Below are positions 7,128-14,691 of a DNA stretch of 22,032 nt, piece after piece; position 1 is the first letter of the stretch, and each line of letters begins with the position of its first letter. A program made the translations under genes and the position numbers. Under the pieces are notes generated by a model. The model saw only the letters and a list, made by a program, of their open reading frames with translations. It was not told where the DNA came from and made no database searches. Origin of the DNA: Oscillospiraceae bacterium (lineage in GTDB: Bacteria; Bacillota; Clostridia; Oscillospirales; Ruminococcaceae); NCBI GenBank assembly GCA_022511485.1, contig JAFLUJ010000156.1, forward strand, positions 1 through 22,032, in the 5' to 3' direction.

Positions 7128-7673
7128 ATGGCATTTATGTTGTATAGTGTTAGTGACGCTGTTGATAATAAGTTCATTATAACTAAAAGTATCAGCCATC
7201 AGGCAAAACCGGGCACCCTGATTCATGTTATGGATGCGACTAATGACGCAAGAGGAATTTCTCTTGACTATAGAGTAACCGAAACAAATCAGGATTTTAC
7301 GGTCACGTTCCACAATTTAAAGCAATTATGTAAATGGATTCAGCCGGACAGCTTTATTGCACGTCACTATGACAGTCTGGAGCATAAGGACATCGTACAT
7401 TATATGAAGGTAAACAGCCATGGATTCTTCTCTTTTTGCCTTCCATTGATCCTTCTGTTTCTGGCAATTATCTGGTGTGCATATTTTTTCCTTGTTCCCA
7501 TGTTCCTTCCGGATTTTTATCTTCCGAACCTGGTCGGTATCATTGTGGGCGGAGCTCTTTCTGTAGTGGTGATCGCTCTTATCTGCATAATGAATAAGGT
7601 GCAGAAATCCAATGCCAAAATGAAGATCTGGAGCAGTGTTGCAGACTCAAAGTGGGGAATAAAAATTACATAA
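7128..7673 (+). CDS. Unrecognised membrane protein with a soluble N-terminal domain
   Basis: A 181-residue protein I do not recognise. The ATG at 7128 is chosen because AGGAGAGG lies about ten bases upstream; an earlier in-frame start would begin before this site. Residues 1-95 are soluble and mixed alpha/beta. Two hydrophobic segments follow (about 98-120 and 131-153) with a short Pro-rich turn between them, then a short basic tail. It is a single-gene unit with its own promoter and a strong terminator, convergent with the kinase/phosphatase cluster. No catalytic motif is visible. Confidence 0.75.
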   Translation: MAFMLYSVSDAVDNKFIITKSISHQAKPGTLIHVMDATNDARGISLDYRVTETNQDFTVTFHNLKQLCKWIQPDSFIARHYDSLEHKDIVHYMKVNSHGFFSFCLPLILLFLAIIWCAYFFLVPMFLPDFYLPNLVGIIVGGALSVVVIALICIMNKVQKSNAKMKIWSSVADSKWGIKIT

Positions 7674-7689
7674 TATTAAAAATAAAGAA

Positions 7690-7733
7690 TACTGCCAAAG
7701 CGTTATCTGCTTTGGCAGTATTTTGTTTTTTAT
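7690..7733. terminator. Bidirectional Rho-independent terminator
   Basis: TACTGCCAAAG (7690-7700) pairs perfectly with CTTTGGCAGTA (7710-7720) around a nine-base loop. TTTTGTTTTT follows on the plus strand and a T-rich tract on the minus strand, so it can end both the gene at 7128-7673 and the converging cluster ending at 7742. Confidence 0.9.
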
Positions 7734-7741
7734 GCTATTGC

Positions 7742-8596
7742 TCATGATCTGTTTTTAAAGAAGTTGAAGTTTGCCTTTGCAATTTTCTTCATCTGCTTTG
7801 CCTGTTTAAGAAGCTCCTCCTTGGACAGATTTTTGCTGCCCTGATCGGATGTAATCTCATCGGACACCTTTGTCTCCTTATTTTTATCGGACAGCGACTG
7901 CGCAGGAGCAGAATTTTCAGTTTCATCCTGAGGAGGCGCATAAAACGGATTGCTTTCATCAATAACAACGCTGCTTGCATACTCTGCCGGAGCTCCAAGG
8001 GTTGAGGGAGCGGTCTTATCTTCTGCTCTCTTCTTTACCGGCTCATGCTGGGGGGCAAAGTAACTTTCATCAAAGCCGCCCTGAAATACAGCTGAGGAAG
8101 CAGAGCCATCCGCCGGGACATCGTTATCTCCGAAGCCGCTGAAAAAGTCAACAGCAGGAGACGCGGTATCCGAGGAAGCCTCCTCCGGTGTATCATCAGA
8201 GGATGTGACATTGGATAACAATTCTCTGGCTGTAATAAGTCTATCCTCCGAAACAGCAGCTTCACAGTTATTATTGTCCGCATCCAGACGTATAAGCATT
8301 TCCAGACATTCAATACATGGGATGGAAATACTGCAGTCCTCCATGGAAATGACAATGATCTGCTTTGCTTTGGATCTTCCGGCAGCAAACATAGCAGCCG
8401 GCGCCACACATTCCGCAGGACATACAGAAATGTGTCCGTCATAAATGCCTATGCCTGTCATTGCTGAAAAGATCTGCTCGTCATCCGTCACTACCAGACA
8501 CATTGACCCGCCGATCTCTTCGGCAACCGACGGCTTTTCGTTTTTTATTTTATTGACAAACCCTTTGGCAATGTTATAAAGAGCGGTTGCATCCAT
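7742..8596 (-). CDS. Degenerate cytidine-deaminase-fold protein with disordered tail
   Basis: A 284-residue protein. Residues 1-125 follow the cytidine deaminase layout: an N-terminal helix, a strand pair, then CPAEC (59-63) at the start of a helix, a strand (IIVISM) and PCIEC (93-97) before the next helix. Active enzymes have [C/H]AE plus PCxxC. Here the catalytic Glu and both PCxxC cysteines are kept, but the residue before AE is Pro, with Cys one place earlier, so zinc binding and catalysis are doubtful. Residues about 130-250 are acidic and low-complexity. The C-terminus (about 256-284) is basic and contains LLKQAKQM, similar to repeats in the DivIVA-like protein of the same cluster. It is last in the TerY-P operon. 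The ATG at 8596 is preferred, but a GTG at 8605 is possible. A binding or adaptor role is as likely as enzymatic activity. Confidence 0.6.
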   Translation of the reverse strand: MDATALYNIAKGFVNKIKNEKPSVAEEIGGSMCLVVTDDEQIFSAMTGIGIYDGHISVCPAECVAPAAMFAAGRSKAKQIIVISMEDCSISIPCIECLEMLIRLDADNNNCEAAVSEDRLITARELLSNVTSSDDTPEEASSDTASPAVDFFSGFGDNDVPADGSASSAVFQGGFDESYFAPQHEPVKKRAEDKTAPSTLGAPAEYASSVVIDESNPFYAPPQDETENSAPAQSLSDKNKETKVSDEITSDQGSKNLSKEELLKQAKQMKKIAKANFNFFKNRS

Positions 8597-8641
8597 AATA
8601 AACACCGACTTTCTTTAGTGATTGGCTCAGCCTTTTATTTC

Positions 8642-8655
8642 AGCAGCGCGCTGCT
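8642..8655. other. 14-bp palindrome at the phosphatase stop codon
   Basis: AGCAGCGCGCTGCT is perfectly self-complementary and touches the TAA of the PP2C gene. There is no T run, so it is perhaps an mRNA-processing or attenuation hairpin between the last two cistrons; weak evidence. Confidence 0.35.
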
Positions 8656-9512
8656 TATTTTTTCTGGATCTTTGCTTTTAGCACATCCATCTTGTCATTG
8701 ATAAGAGCAGGATCAAAAACGCATGACAGAGATACGTCGTCCTCTGTACCATAATGGGAACGCTTCTCCATATTCCTGATGACCGCCTCTTCAAACTCCT
8801 TGCTGTCAGACAGCTGGCTGGTGATGATCGTATGATATGCAAGAAAATCATTCTCTCCGCCAAAGGAGGTATAGAGACCGTCTGTGGAAACAAACAATGC
8901 CAGAGCCTGCTTATTCTCCACATAGAAATCATTGAACCAGGATGCTGCATTAGAATTGCACATGGAAGCTGTAATATTGGCAGGATTGGATTCCTCATAA
9001 TCCATCAGCATGGAGGTCTCCCCATCGTCAAACACAGCCACCAGCGTCCCGTCACCGATCTGGAAACCGAATATAAAACCTTTTCCTGCCACCGCAGCGA
9101 TCAGTGTTGTTCCGTAATAGGATTCCGGAGGAATATCCTCAAATTCTCCGGGTTCAAACTGTTTTTTCTCCTCAGCAGTAACGGGATTCTCCTCCAGATG
9201 CTTCAATACCTTGGCATTCCATATGGAAATTACCTGCTTTTCAATATTTCTGACAATAGATTTGTGATTGGATGGGAAATTTTTTTCAAATTCATCAGCA
9301 TTTTCATAAAAACGCTCAATTGTTTCAAGTACAGCTTCCGTCGCCGCCTTTGAACCTATATTGCTCCTGAAATGCTTCTTGCTGCCGTGACCGTCCGCAA
9401 CCACCGCCACCGCATATCTTTCACTGATCTTATAGGCAGAGCTGTCCTGACAGACCAGTCCGGTCCTTTCGTGGCTGGCGCCTCTTACAGAATGGCTGAA
9501 ACCACCTAACAT
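8655..9512 (-). CDS. PP2C-family Ser/Thr protein phosphatase (TerY-P triad)
   Basis: A 285-residue protein, the usual size of a stand-alone PP2C. The metal-binding motif DGHG is at 40-43 after a buried strand; further conserved blocks are QIGDGTLVAVF, FVSTDGLYTSF and GTEDDVSL, the last carrying the metal-binding Asp. QDS (22-24) is the conserved N-terminal QD(x) block. It is predicted to be cytosolic and to remove phosphate from Ser/Thr of targets of the kinase encoded two genes upstream. AAGGAG precedes the ATG by twelve bases, and the gap to the vWA gene is 34 bases. PP2C, TerY-type vWA and a zinc-ribbon kinase together are the known TerY-P triad. Confidence 0.9.
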   Translation of the reverse strand: MLGGFSHSVRGASHERTGLVCQDSSAYKISERYAVAVVADGHGSKKHFRSNIGSKAATEAVLETIERFYENADEFEKNFPSNHKSIVRNIEKQVISIWNAKVLKHLEENPVTAEEKKQFEPGEFEDIPPESYYGTTLIAAVAGKGFIFGFQIGDGTLVAVFDDGETSMLMDYEESNPANITASMCNSNAASWFNDFYVENKQALALFVSTDGLYTSFGGENDFLAYHTIITSQLSDSKEFEEAVIRNMEKRSHYGTEDDVSLSCVFDPALINDKMDVLKAKIQKK

Positions 9513-9546
9513 ATGACATCAGAACTCCTTCCGTTGAAAGCCATTT

Positions 9547-10332
9547 TTACCAGCCCGTGTTAAAGGGGACACCATCGTCGTCCTGGCTGATTATCTCCTT
9601 GATCTGCTGACCCAGCAGCTTTTGCTTGGAGGCGTAAACGTCCTCTTCACTAAGCTCCTGATTTGTCTCGTCAGAAAGTGTCATACTCTTGCTTCCGATC
9701 TGCGAAGCTGTTACTGCTACCACCTTTATCATCTGAGCCAGCTGTCCTCCGGAATAGGCGTGGACAACAGTATCGGGAGAGCCGGTAAATTCAGCAAGGA
9801 CTTCGTCGTTTGCTTCTTCTCCGATGCCAAGAGCAGCTTTCAGTCCGAATTTATACCAGCTGTTTGCCTCCAGCGCTTTCAGACCTGCCTTGTAGTCATC
9901 CGAAGGATAACCGTCCGTCATAAGAAACATAACGGGAGCAAATGAAAGTGAGGGAGAGTTCAGATAACCGTTTCTTGACATCTTTGCAGCAAGCTCCTTG
10001 AATGCCGCACCCATAGAGGTAACGCCGGAAGCTTTCAGACGTATCCACTCAAAATCCTCGATGGCAACAGGCTCGGGATACATCCAGTTCACATCTGTGG
10101 AAAAGTCAAGGACAGACAGCTTTACCGTTGTATCAGCCTCTCCCACACGGCGTATTTCAGGGATAAGCTCCTCCATGACCGTGTTAAGCTCACCTATTTT
10201 TGTTCCCTTCATACTGGCGGAGGTATCTATCACAAAGAAAATTACCAGACTTTTTTTGGAGACACTGGTAGCACCAAGGGGATCGTCATCATCAAAATCA
10301 AGCATACTGTCAAAATCATCTACATTGTTCAT
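9547..10332 (-). CDS. terY: vWA-domain protein, TerY-like (TerY-P triad)
   Basis: A 261-residue protein. A short Asp-rich N-terminus (5-17) is followed by a vWA domain (about 28-215) with a complete MIDAS metal site: DTSAS (36-40), Thr in GVTSMGAA (about 103) and Asp in LMTDGYPSDD. The remaining tail is acidic and polar. TerY proteins are cytosolic metal-dependent binding modules that assemble partner proteins; together with a PP2C and a zinc-ribbon kinase they form the TerY-P triad associated with tellurite/stress-type systems in comparative genomics. No TerD-family gene is present here, so the triad is free-standing with respect to classical ter genes. AAAGGAG lies ten bases before the ATG. 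Confidence 0.85.
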   Translation of the reverse strand: MNNVDDFDSMLDFDDDDPLGATSVSKKSLVIFFVIDTSASMKGTKIGELNTVMEELIPEIRRVGEADTTVKLSVLDFSTDVNWMYPEPVAIEDFEWIRLKASGVTSMGAAFKELAAKMSRNGYLNSPSLSFAPVMFLMTDGYPSDDYKAGLKALEANSWYKFGLKAALGIGEEANDEVLAEFTGSPDTVVHAYSGGQLAQMIKVVAVTASQIGSKSMTLSDETNQELSEEDVYASKQKLLGQQIKEIISQDDDGVPFNTGW

Positions 10333-10374
10333 AGGTTACATACTCCTTTCATCTCAGACCGTCCTGCTTAACAG

Positions 10375-11718
10375 TCAGATCTTTGCTTTTATTTCACCGA
10401 AGTCGATCTCCAGCTCCGGCCATATCGGAAATCCTCCTCCGGGCTCTATATCATAGAAGGTTCTGTCCGGCATTCTTACACGCCATGTTTTTGACGAACA
10501 GTTTTTGATACCCAGCAGTCCGGGTTTCAGCTTATTTTCAACAAGCTCACCGGCTGTACTGAGGAAATCGTCGGATTCCGGATCAATGTCACATTCAAAA
10601 AACCGGCTTCCCAGATACAGCGGCATACGGAAATCATGACCGCTGAAATGCATGGTAGCAAATTTCATCCCGCACTTGGGACACTGATAGGTCTTTTCGT
10701 CCGGCATTTCAAACATTGACGTGAAATTAGTTCTGCCGCATCCGCACATGATGATCTCCGAGCGAAGCCTTATGAACAGCTTCTGCCATTCGTTTTCAAT
10801 AATGCGTTTATTGGGATCGCTTATGCCTTCTGTAAACGACTGGGTGAAAGCGTCCTTTATATAATCAGGATACAGTCTCCAGAATTTGATGACATTATCA
10901 TGTACACCCCTTACCGGACGATTTGATGCATCGTTGGGATCATATACAAAGACTGCATTCTGACCGTAGTGTCTGAGCTCTGCCGCTTCTGTAAGACACA
11001 CATCCTTGACCACCTTTTCGCCCTCCATGGGGTCTCCTCTGAAAAGCAGCTTGAAAAGGACAACGGCGAGAGAATACTTGTCTGACTGAACATCCGGCTT
11101 TGCAACGCCTCTGACGATCTCCGGCGCCATATAGCCCGGCTTGCCGCCTATGCCGAAATTGCTTCCTTCCGGTGCGATATTGTCACAGTCGCAGACCAGC
11201 ACTGCACCTGTCTCCACATTGATGAAGAATCCGCCGTCATTAAGGTCCTGATAGCTTTTTCCGGCGCGGTGGAGCTGTCTGAACGCATTGACGATATTGA
11301 TAACAGCCGTCACCATTGCATACAGACTTGTAAATCTGACGGTTTTTTTAACGGCGCGTCCTGTCAGCGGGTCGATCTCGATCTTATATGTATTAAGAAT
11401 ATCCACAAAGGAATCGAAGCTGTCCGGTTTCAGCTCCATCAGATAGCCGAATGTCCCGTTTTCATTTTCCTTTGTCAGATATTTAGGCCACAGGAATTTA
11501 TTGCTTGGAGCGCCGTCCGACATATTGTTCCGGATATTTTCCCGGAATTCCTTAGGCTTTTTGATCTTATCAATATCGTACCATTTCAGCGCCCATTTCA
11601 TGCTGTTGAATTCCACAAGGTATACGATACCCTGACCGCCCCTGCCAAGCTCCTTTAAAACCTTGGCGGAACCGCCGAATTCCATTTCGATCTCCTGACC
11701 GTTCATAAGTTCAATCAT
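10375..11718 (-). CDS. Ser/Thr protein kinase-like protein with C-terminal zinc ribbon (TerY-P triad)
   Basis: A 447-residue protein. The kinase domain (about 15-315) has a Gly-rich loop GRGGQG (25-30), VAIK-type Lys45 in WALKWY, catalytic-loop D158 in YQDLNDGGFF, DFG-equivalent VCDCDN (175-180) and MAPE (197-200). The HRD His is Tyr and the loop Asn that usually binds magnesium aligns with Gly163, so the active site is atypical. A zinc ribbon follows: CGC (325-327) and CPKC (346-349). The last 80 residues may form a beta-rich FHA-like or ligand-binding module (GIKNCSSKTWRVRMP), which I cannot assign firmly. There are no membrane segments. GGAGG lies nine bases before the ATG. It is predicted to act with the vWA and PP2C proteins encoded downstream. 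Confidence 0.85.
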   Translation of the reverse strand: MIELMNGQEIEMEFGGSAKVLKELGRGGQGIVYLVEFNSMKWALKWYDIDKIKKPKEFRENIRNNMSDGAPSNKFLWPKYLTKENENGTFGYLMELKPDSFDSFVDILNTYKIEIDPLTGRAVKKTVRFTSLYAMVTAVINIVNAFRQLHRAGKSYQDLNDGGFFINVETGAVLVCDCDNIAPEGSNFGIGGKPGYMAPEIVRGVAKPDVQSDKYSLAVVLFKLLFRGDPMEGEKVVKDVCLTEAAELRHYGQNAVFVYDPNDASNRPVRGVHDNVIKFWRLYPDYIKDAFTQSFTEGISDPNKRIIENEWQKLFIRLRSEIIMCGCGRTNFTSMFEMPDEKTYQCPKCGMKFATMHFSGHDFRMPLYLGSRFFECDIDPESDDFLSTAGELVENKLKPGLLGIKNCSSKTWRVRMPDRTFYDIEPGGGFPIWPELEIDFGEIKAKI

Positions 11719-11733
11719 GTGATCTATCCTCCA

Positions 11734-12831
11734 TTAACTAACTGCATTATCTATTTCCTTAGCCATGATCTCAAACTTAATATCATGGCTGAGACAGTAT
11801 TTATGGACATATGAGTTTTCATAGCATTTTATAGTAAGCTGGGGACACTGCAAAAATGCTTCCTCATCAATATACTTGATGCTGTCATGCAAGAAAAGCT
11901 TTTGCAGCCTGTCACATCCCGAAAATGCACTTGCACCGATGCTTGTAACTGTTGCAGGCACTTTTACGAATTCCAGAGACTGACAGCACAAGAAAGTATT
12001 TTCCGCAATTTCCAGAACGCCCTTCGGGATATTGATCTCCATAAGCTTTGCGCACTGGCTGAAAGCTCCGTGCTGTATTATTCTGACCGATCTGGGAAGC
12101 TCGGCAGATACAAGGTTCTTACATTCCGAGAAAGCATATTCCCCGATGGACATAAGCGTTTCCGGAAGATCAATGGTCCGCATAAAGCCGAACTTGTCAA
12201 AGCAGAAGCTTTCAATTCTGGTGAAGCCCTCCGGCACGATGACGTTCTTTGACAGCCTGTATTTTGCAGCATCGAAGGGACGGAAGACCTTTTCACCCGG
12301 CTCAGAGGGTCTCCCCTTTTCCTTTTGCCGCAGCTCCTCCTTATTGACCTCTTCCCTGTCAGCTTCTTCCTTCTTAGCGGGCTTATCCGGTACAGCTGCT
12401 TTCTCCTCGGTACGACCCACTCTCATAGGAGAGTCATATGTCCAGCCCAGAAGATACGTAAAGCAGGCAAGAACAAATTCCGCAGCGCCTTCGATAATGA
12501 AGCAGTCGTTCTGCATACTGCTTTTTGCGCTCATGACAGCGATATTCCTGTCGGACTCTTCCATCATGCTTTTCAGGATACCCGCGCCCAGCATATTGAC
12601 CAGCAGTCTGCGTTCCTTGTCAAAATCAGCGAGGCAATCGTTTATAAGCGCAGTAAACCTGAATGTATTAGTCAATATATTTTTTCCGCTTGCCATATAT
12701 ATGGCTCTCAGAATCCTCTGGATCTTTACGGTATTATCGAAGCCCTGTATCCTTTGCGGCAGCGGTCCGCCGCATTCCGGACAGACTGTACCGCCTGTAC
12801 TTATCTCTGCCTGACAATTTTCACATTTCAT
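11734..12831 (-). CDS. Zinc-ribbon protein with BspA-type leucine-rich repeats
   Basis: A 365-residue protein. The N-terminal zinc ribbon has CxxC pairs at 3/6 and 17/20. Residues about 30-130 are alpha-helical, with a Leu/Asp/Glu pattern typical of small adaptor domains. A charged Lys/Glu linker spans about 140-185. At least five LRR_5/BspA-like repeats follow (about 190-345) with the recurring pattern of I-P-x-x-V-x-x-I-x-x-x-A-F-x-x-C. There is no signal peptide, so unlike exported BspA proteins it should be cytosolic and probably serves as a protein-binding scaffold. ATG at 12831 with GGGAG eight bases upstream is preferred to a GTG further out. It is first behind the promoter at 12902-12930 and only 15 bases before the kinase gene. 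Confidence 0.85.
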   Translation of the reverse strand: MKCENCQAEISTGGTVCPECGGPLPQRIQGFDNTVKIQRILRAIYMASGKNILTNTFRFTALINDCLADFDKERRLLVNMLGAGILKSMMEESDRNIAVMSAKSSMQNDCFIIEGAAEFVLACFTYLLGWTYDSPMRVGRTEEKAAVPDKPAKKEEADREEVNKEELRQKEKGRPSEPGEKVFRPFDAAKYRLSKNVIVPEGFTRIESFCFDKFGFMRTIDLPETLMSIGEYAFSECKNLVSAELPRSVRIIQHGAFSQCAKLMEINIPKGVLEIAENTFLCCQSLEFVKVPATVTSIGASAFSGCDRLQKLFLHDSIKYIDEEAFLQCPQLTIKCYENSYVHKYCLSHDIKFEIMAKEIDNAVS

Positions 12832-12901
12832 GAACAACACTCCCGACACAATAATACATACATTTTAAGCGGCGCAGGAAAAGATAAACAATCTATTACC
12901 C

Positions 12902-12930
12902 AGTATAACACATTGGGACATAAATGTCAA
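12902..12930 (-). promoter_or_regulatory. Promoter of the LRR/kinase/TerY/PP2C operon
   Basis: Minus-strand TTGACA (12930-12925), 17-bp spacer, TATACT (12907-12902). It is close to consensus and about 70 bases before the ATG at 12831. Confidence 0.75.
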
Positions 12931-12956
12931 GCGCAAATAGACTGTGCATTGCCGGC

Positions 12957-14642
12957 TTATGCCCCCTGCTTCTGAGTACTTACAAGGGTATCGTTGATCT
13001 CGTCCACCAGCTTTTTGATCTCTGCTATCATCTTGTTGATGACTGTTGAGCTTTCGTTTGTAGCATTGACATTATCATCAAGAGCGCTGAAAGCTTTGAT
13101 GGTAGTTTCGAGGATCGCTACCATTTGTTTAACGCTTTCCGCATCCATTGTGCTGTTGTCATTGCAGAAGGTAACGATATTCTTGAGCAGTTCATTAACA
13201 ACTCCTGCTCTTTCCTGAGTCTTGGCAGTGGATTCTCCGATTGTATTCATATTGTCTGTGATATTCGTCATATCATTTTTCAGACGCTCTGAAAGCTCCA
13301 GACAGTCGTTGGTGATCTCAGCAAGACGCTCATGCTGTGTAGTGAGCTCGCTGTGTCTCGCCAGAAGGACGGACTTAGCGTGTACGATACAGTTTTCAGG
13401 GTTATTAAGACCGCGGCAGATAGCGATCGCCATATCCCTGCATGATCTGTAGCCGCAGGCGTGGCAGTTGAAGGTTCTTTCCACGCTGGTATGCTTGCCC
13501 ATGGATTCAAAGACAGCATTGAGCTGCTCGTCTGTTGGCATCATAGATGGCTTGGTGGGCTTATAGCTTCTCATAAAGTCACTTATATTCAGTTCCTCGT
13601 CGAACTTTTTGAACAGCCTGTCTTCACCGTTGCGGAATACGCCTGTTTTGCGCCGTTTCTTGGCTTCCTTTTCCACCTCTCTCATGGTAGCCATAACATC
13701 GAAAACAGACTGCTCCGTATCGGAAGCAGGTCCTACATTACAGCCGTACTCACAGGAAAGGACATCAAAAACCTCGGGATGCTTATGCTCCGGCATCTGG
13801 GCATACATATCCAGCTCGGGATATACCTTGTGAACGCCTTCGGAGGTTGTGATGTTTATATCAGGCTCATGCAGCCAGAGATTATCTCTCAGTCCGCCGG
13901 GACGCGGATAGACCGCTCCCACCTGACCCTGCTGGTCATCAAAGGGATATATGTAGTCAGTTACAGTATGAGTGGGGATCTTTATATCGTTCTTATCGAA
14001 ATATTCCTTAAGCTTCTTGAAAGTAACATTGTAATCCACAAGACCGGTCTCTTCAAACTCTGTCTTTTTGGCGATACACGGAGACAGTACTGCTATAGGA
14101 TATGTTAATTTCAGGTATCTTTTAACATATGCAGCAGCGCAGGAAATCGGGCTGTGGATAGGAGAAAGATTTGTCAGCAGATCCGGCTGATATGTTTCTA
14201 CATATTTAACGATGGCTGCGCAGGGCTGTGTTATCAGATTTCCCACCTTTTTGCCCTGGATCGATCTGATGTGCGCCCATGTACATATATCCGCACCCAG
14301 GGAAACGTCATAGATAAAGCAAGCTCTTTTCTTGAAATAGTCAAGGATGTTTATCCACTGGTTAGGAAATACGGACTTGATAGCGGGAGTAGCAAAAACG
14401 ATAAGTCTTTCCTTTGAGACCTTGGACATAAATGTCTCGGTATCGTCGAGAAAATCTCTCGCGCCGTGATTACAGGTCCTTACACATTCACCGCAGGTGA
14501 TGCAGCGATCGGGATTTACAGTTGTAACAAATCTTCCGTTATCAAGCATTTTTGTGATATTAGCCTCGGGTGCCGGACAAGTTCTGACGCAGGCATTACA
14601 GCCGACACATTTTTCCGGTCTTACAATAATTATTTCATTCAT
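12957..14642 (-). CDS. [FeFe]-hydrogenase-like Fe-S sensor protein (HydS-like)
   Basis: A 561-residue protein. Two [4Fe-4S] ferredoxin motifs come first: C12/15/18/22 and C47/50/53/57. The hydrogenase large-subunit-like domain (about 78-310) keeps all four cysteines that would hold the H-cluster cubane: C141 (TQPCAA), C189 (SPCIAKKTE), C297 and C301 (SCEYGC). The proton-relay Cys of the usual TSCCP motif is Pro140 here, and the Met of MPC is Ser, as expected for slow or sensory members rather than H2-producing enzymes. Next is an Fe-S domain with C393/396/401/418. The last 130 residues are long helices with heptad-like spacing in place of the PAS domain of typical HydS proteins. There are no membrane segments. 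It is encoded between the DivIVA-like gene and the TerY-P genes. Predicted to sense redox state or H2. Confidence 0.8.
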   Translation of the reverse strand: MNEIIIVRPEKCVGCNACVRTCPAPEANITKMLDNGRFVTTVNPDRCITCGECVRTCNHGARDFLDDTETFMSKVSKERLIVFATPAIKSVFPNQWINILDYFKKRACFIYDVSLGADICTWAHIRSIQGKKVGNLITQPCAAIVKYVETYQPDLLTNLSPIHSPISCAAAYVKRYLKLTYPIAVLSPCIAKKTEFEETGLVDYNVTFKKLKEYFDKNDIKIPTHTVTDYIYPFDDQQGQVGAVYPRPGGLRDNLWLHEPDINITTSEGVHKVYPELDMYAQMPEHKHPEVFDVLSCEYGCNVGPASDTEQSVFDVMATMREVEKEAKKRRKTGVFRNGEDRLFKKFDEELNISDFMRSYKPTKPSMMPTDEQLNAVFESMGKHTSVERTFNCHACGYRSCRDMAIAICRGLNNPENCIVHAKSVLLARHSELTTQHERLAEITNDCLELSERLKNDMTNITDNMNTIGESTAKTQERAGVVNELLKNIVTFCNDNSTMDAESVKQMVAILETTIKAFSALDDNVNATNESSTVINKMIAEIKKLVDEINDTLVSTQKQGA

Positions 14643-14691
14643 GTACAAAACAACTCCTTATATAACTAAAATTATGTAGGATCAAAACAAA

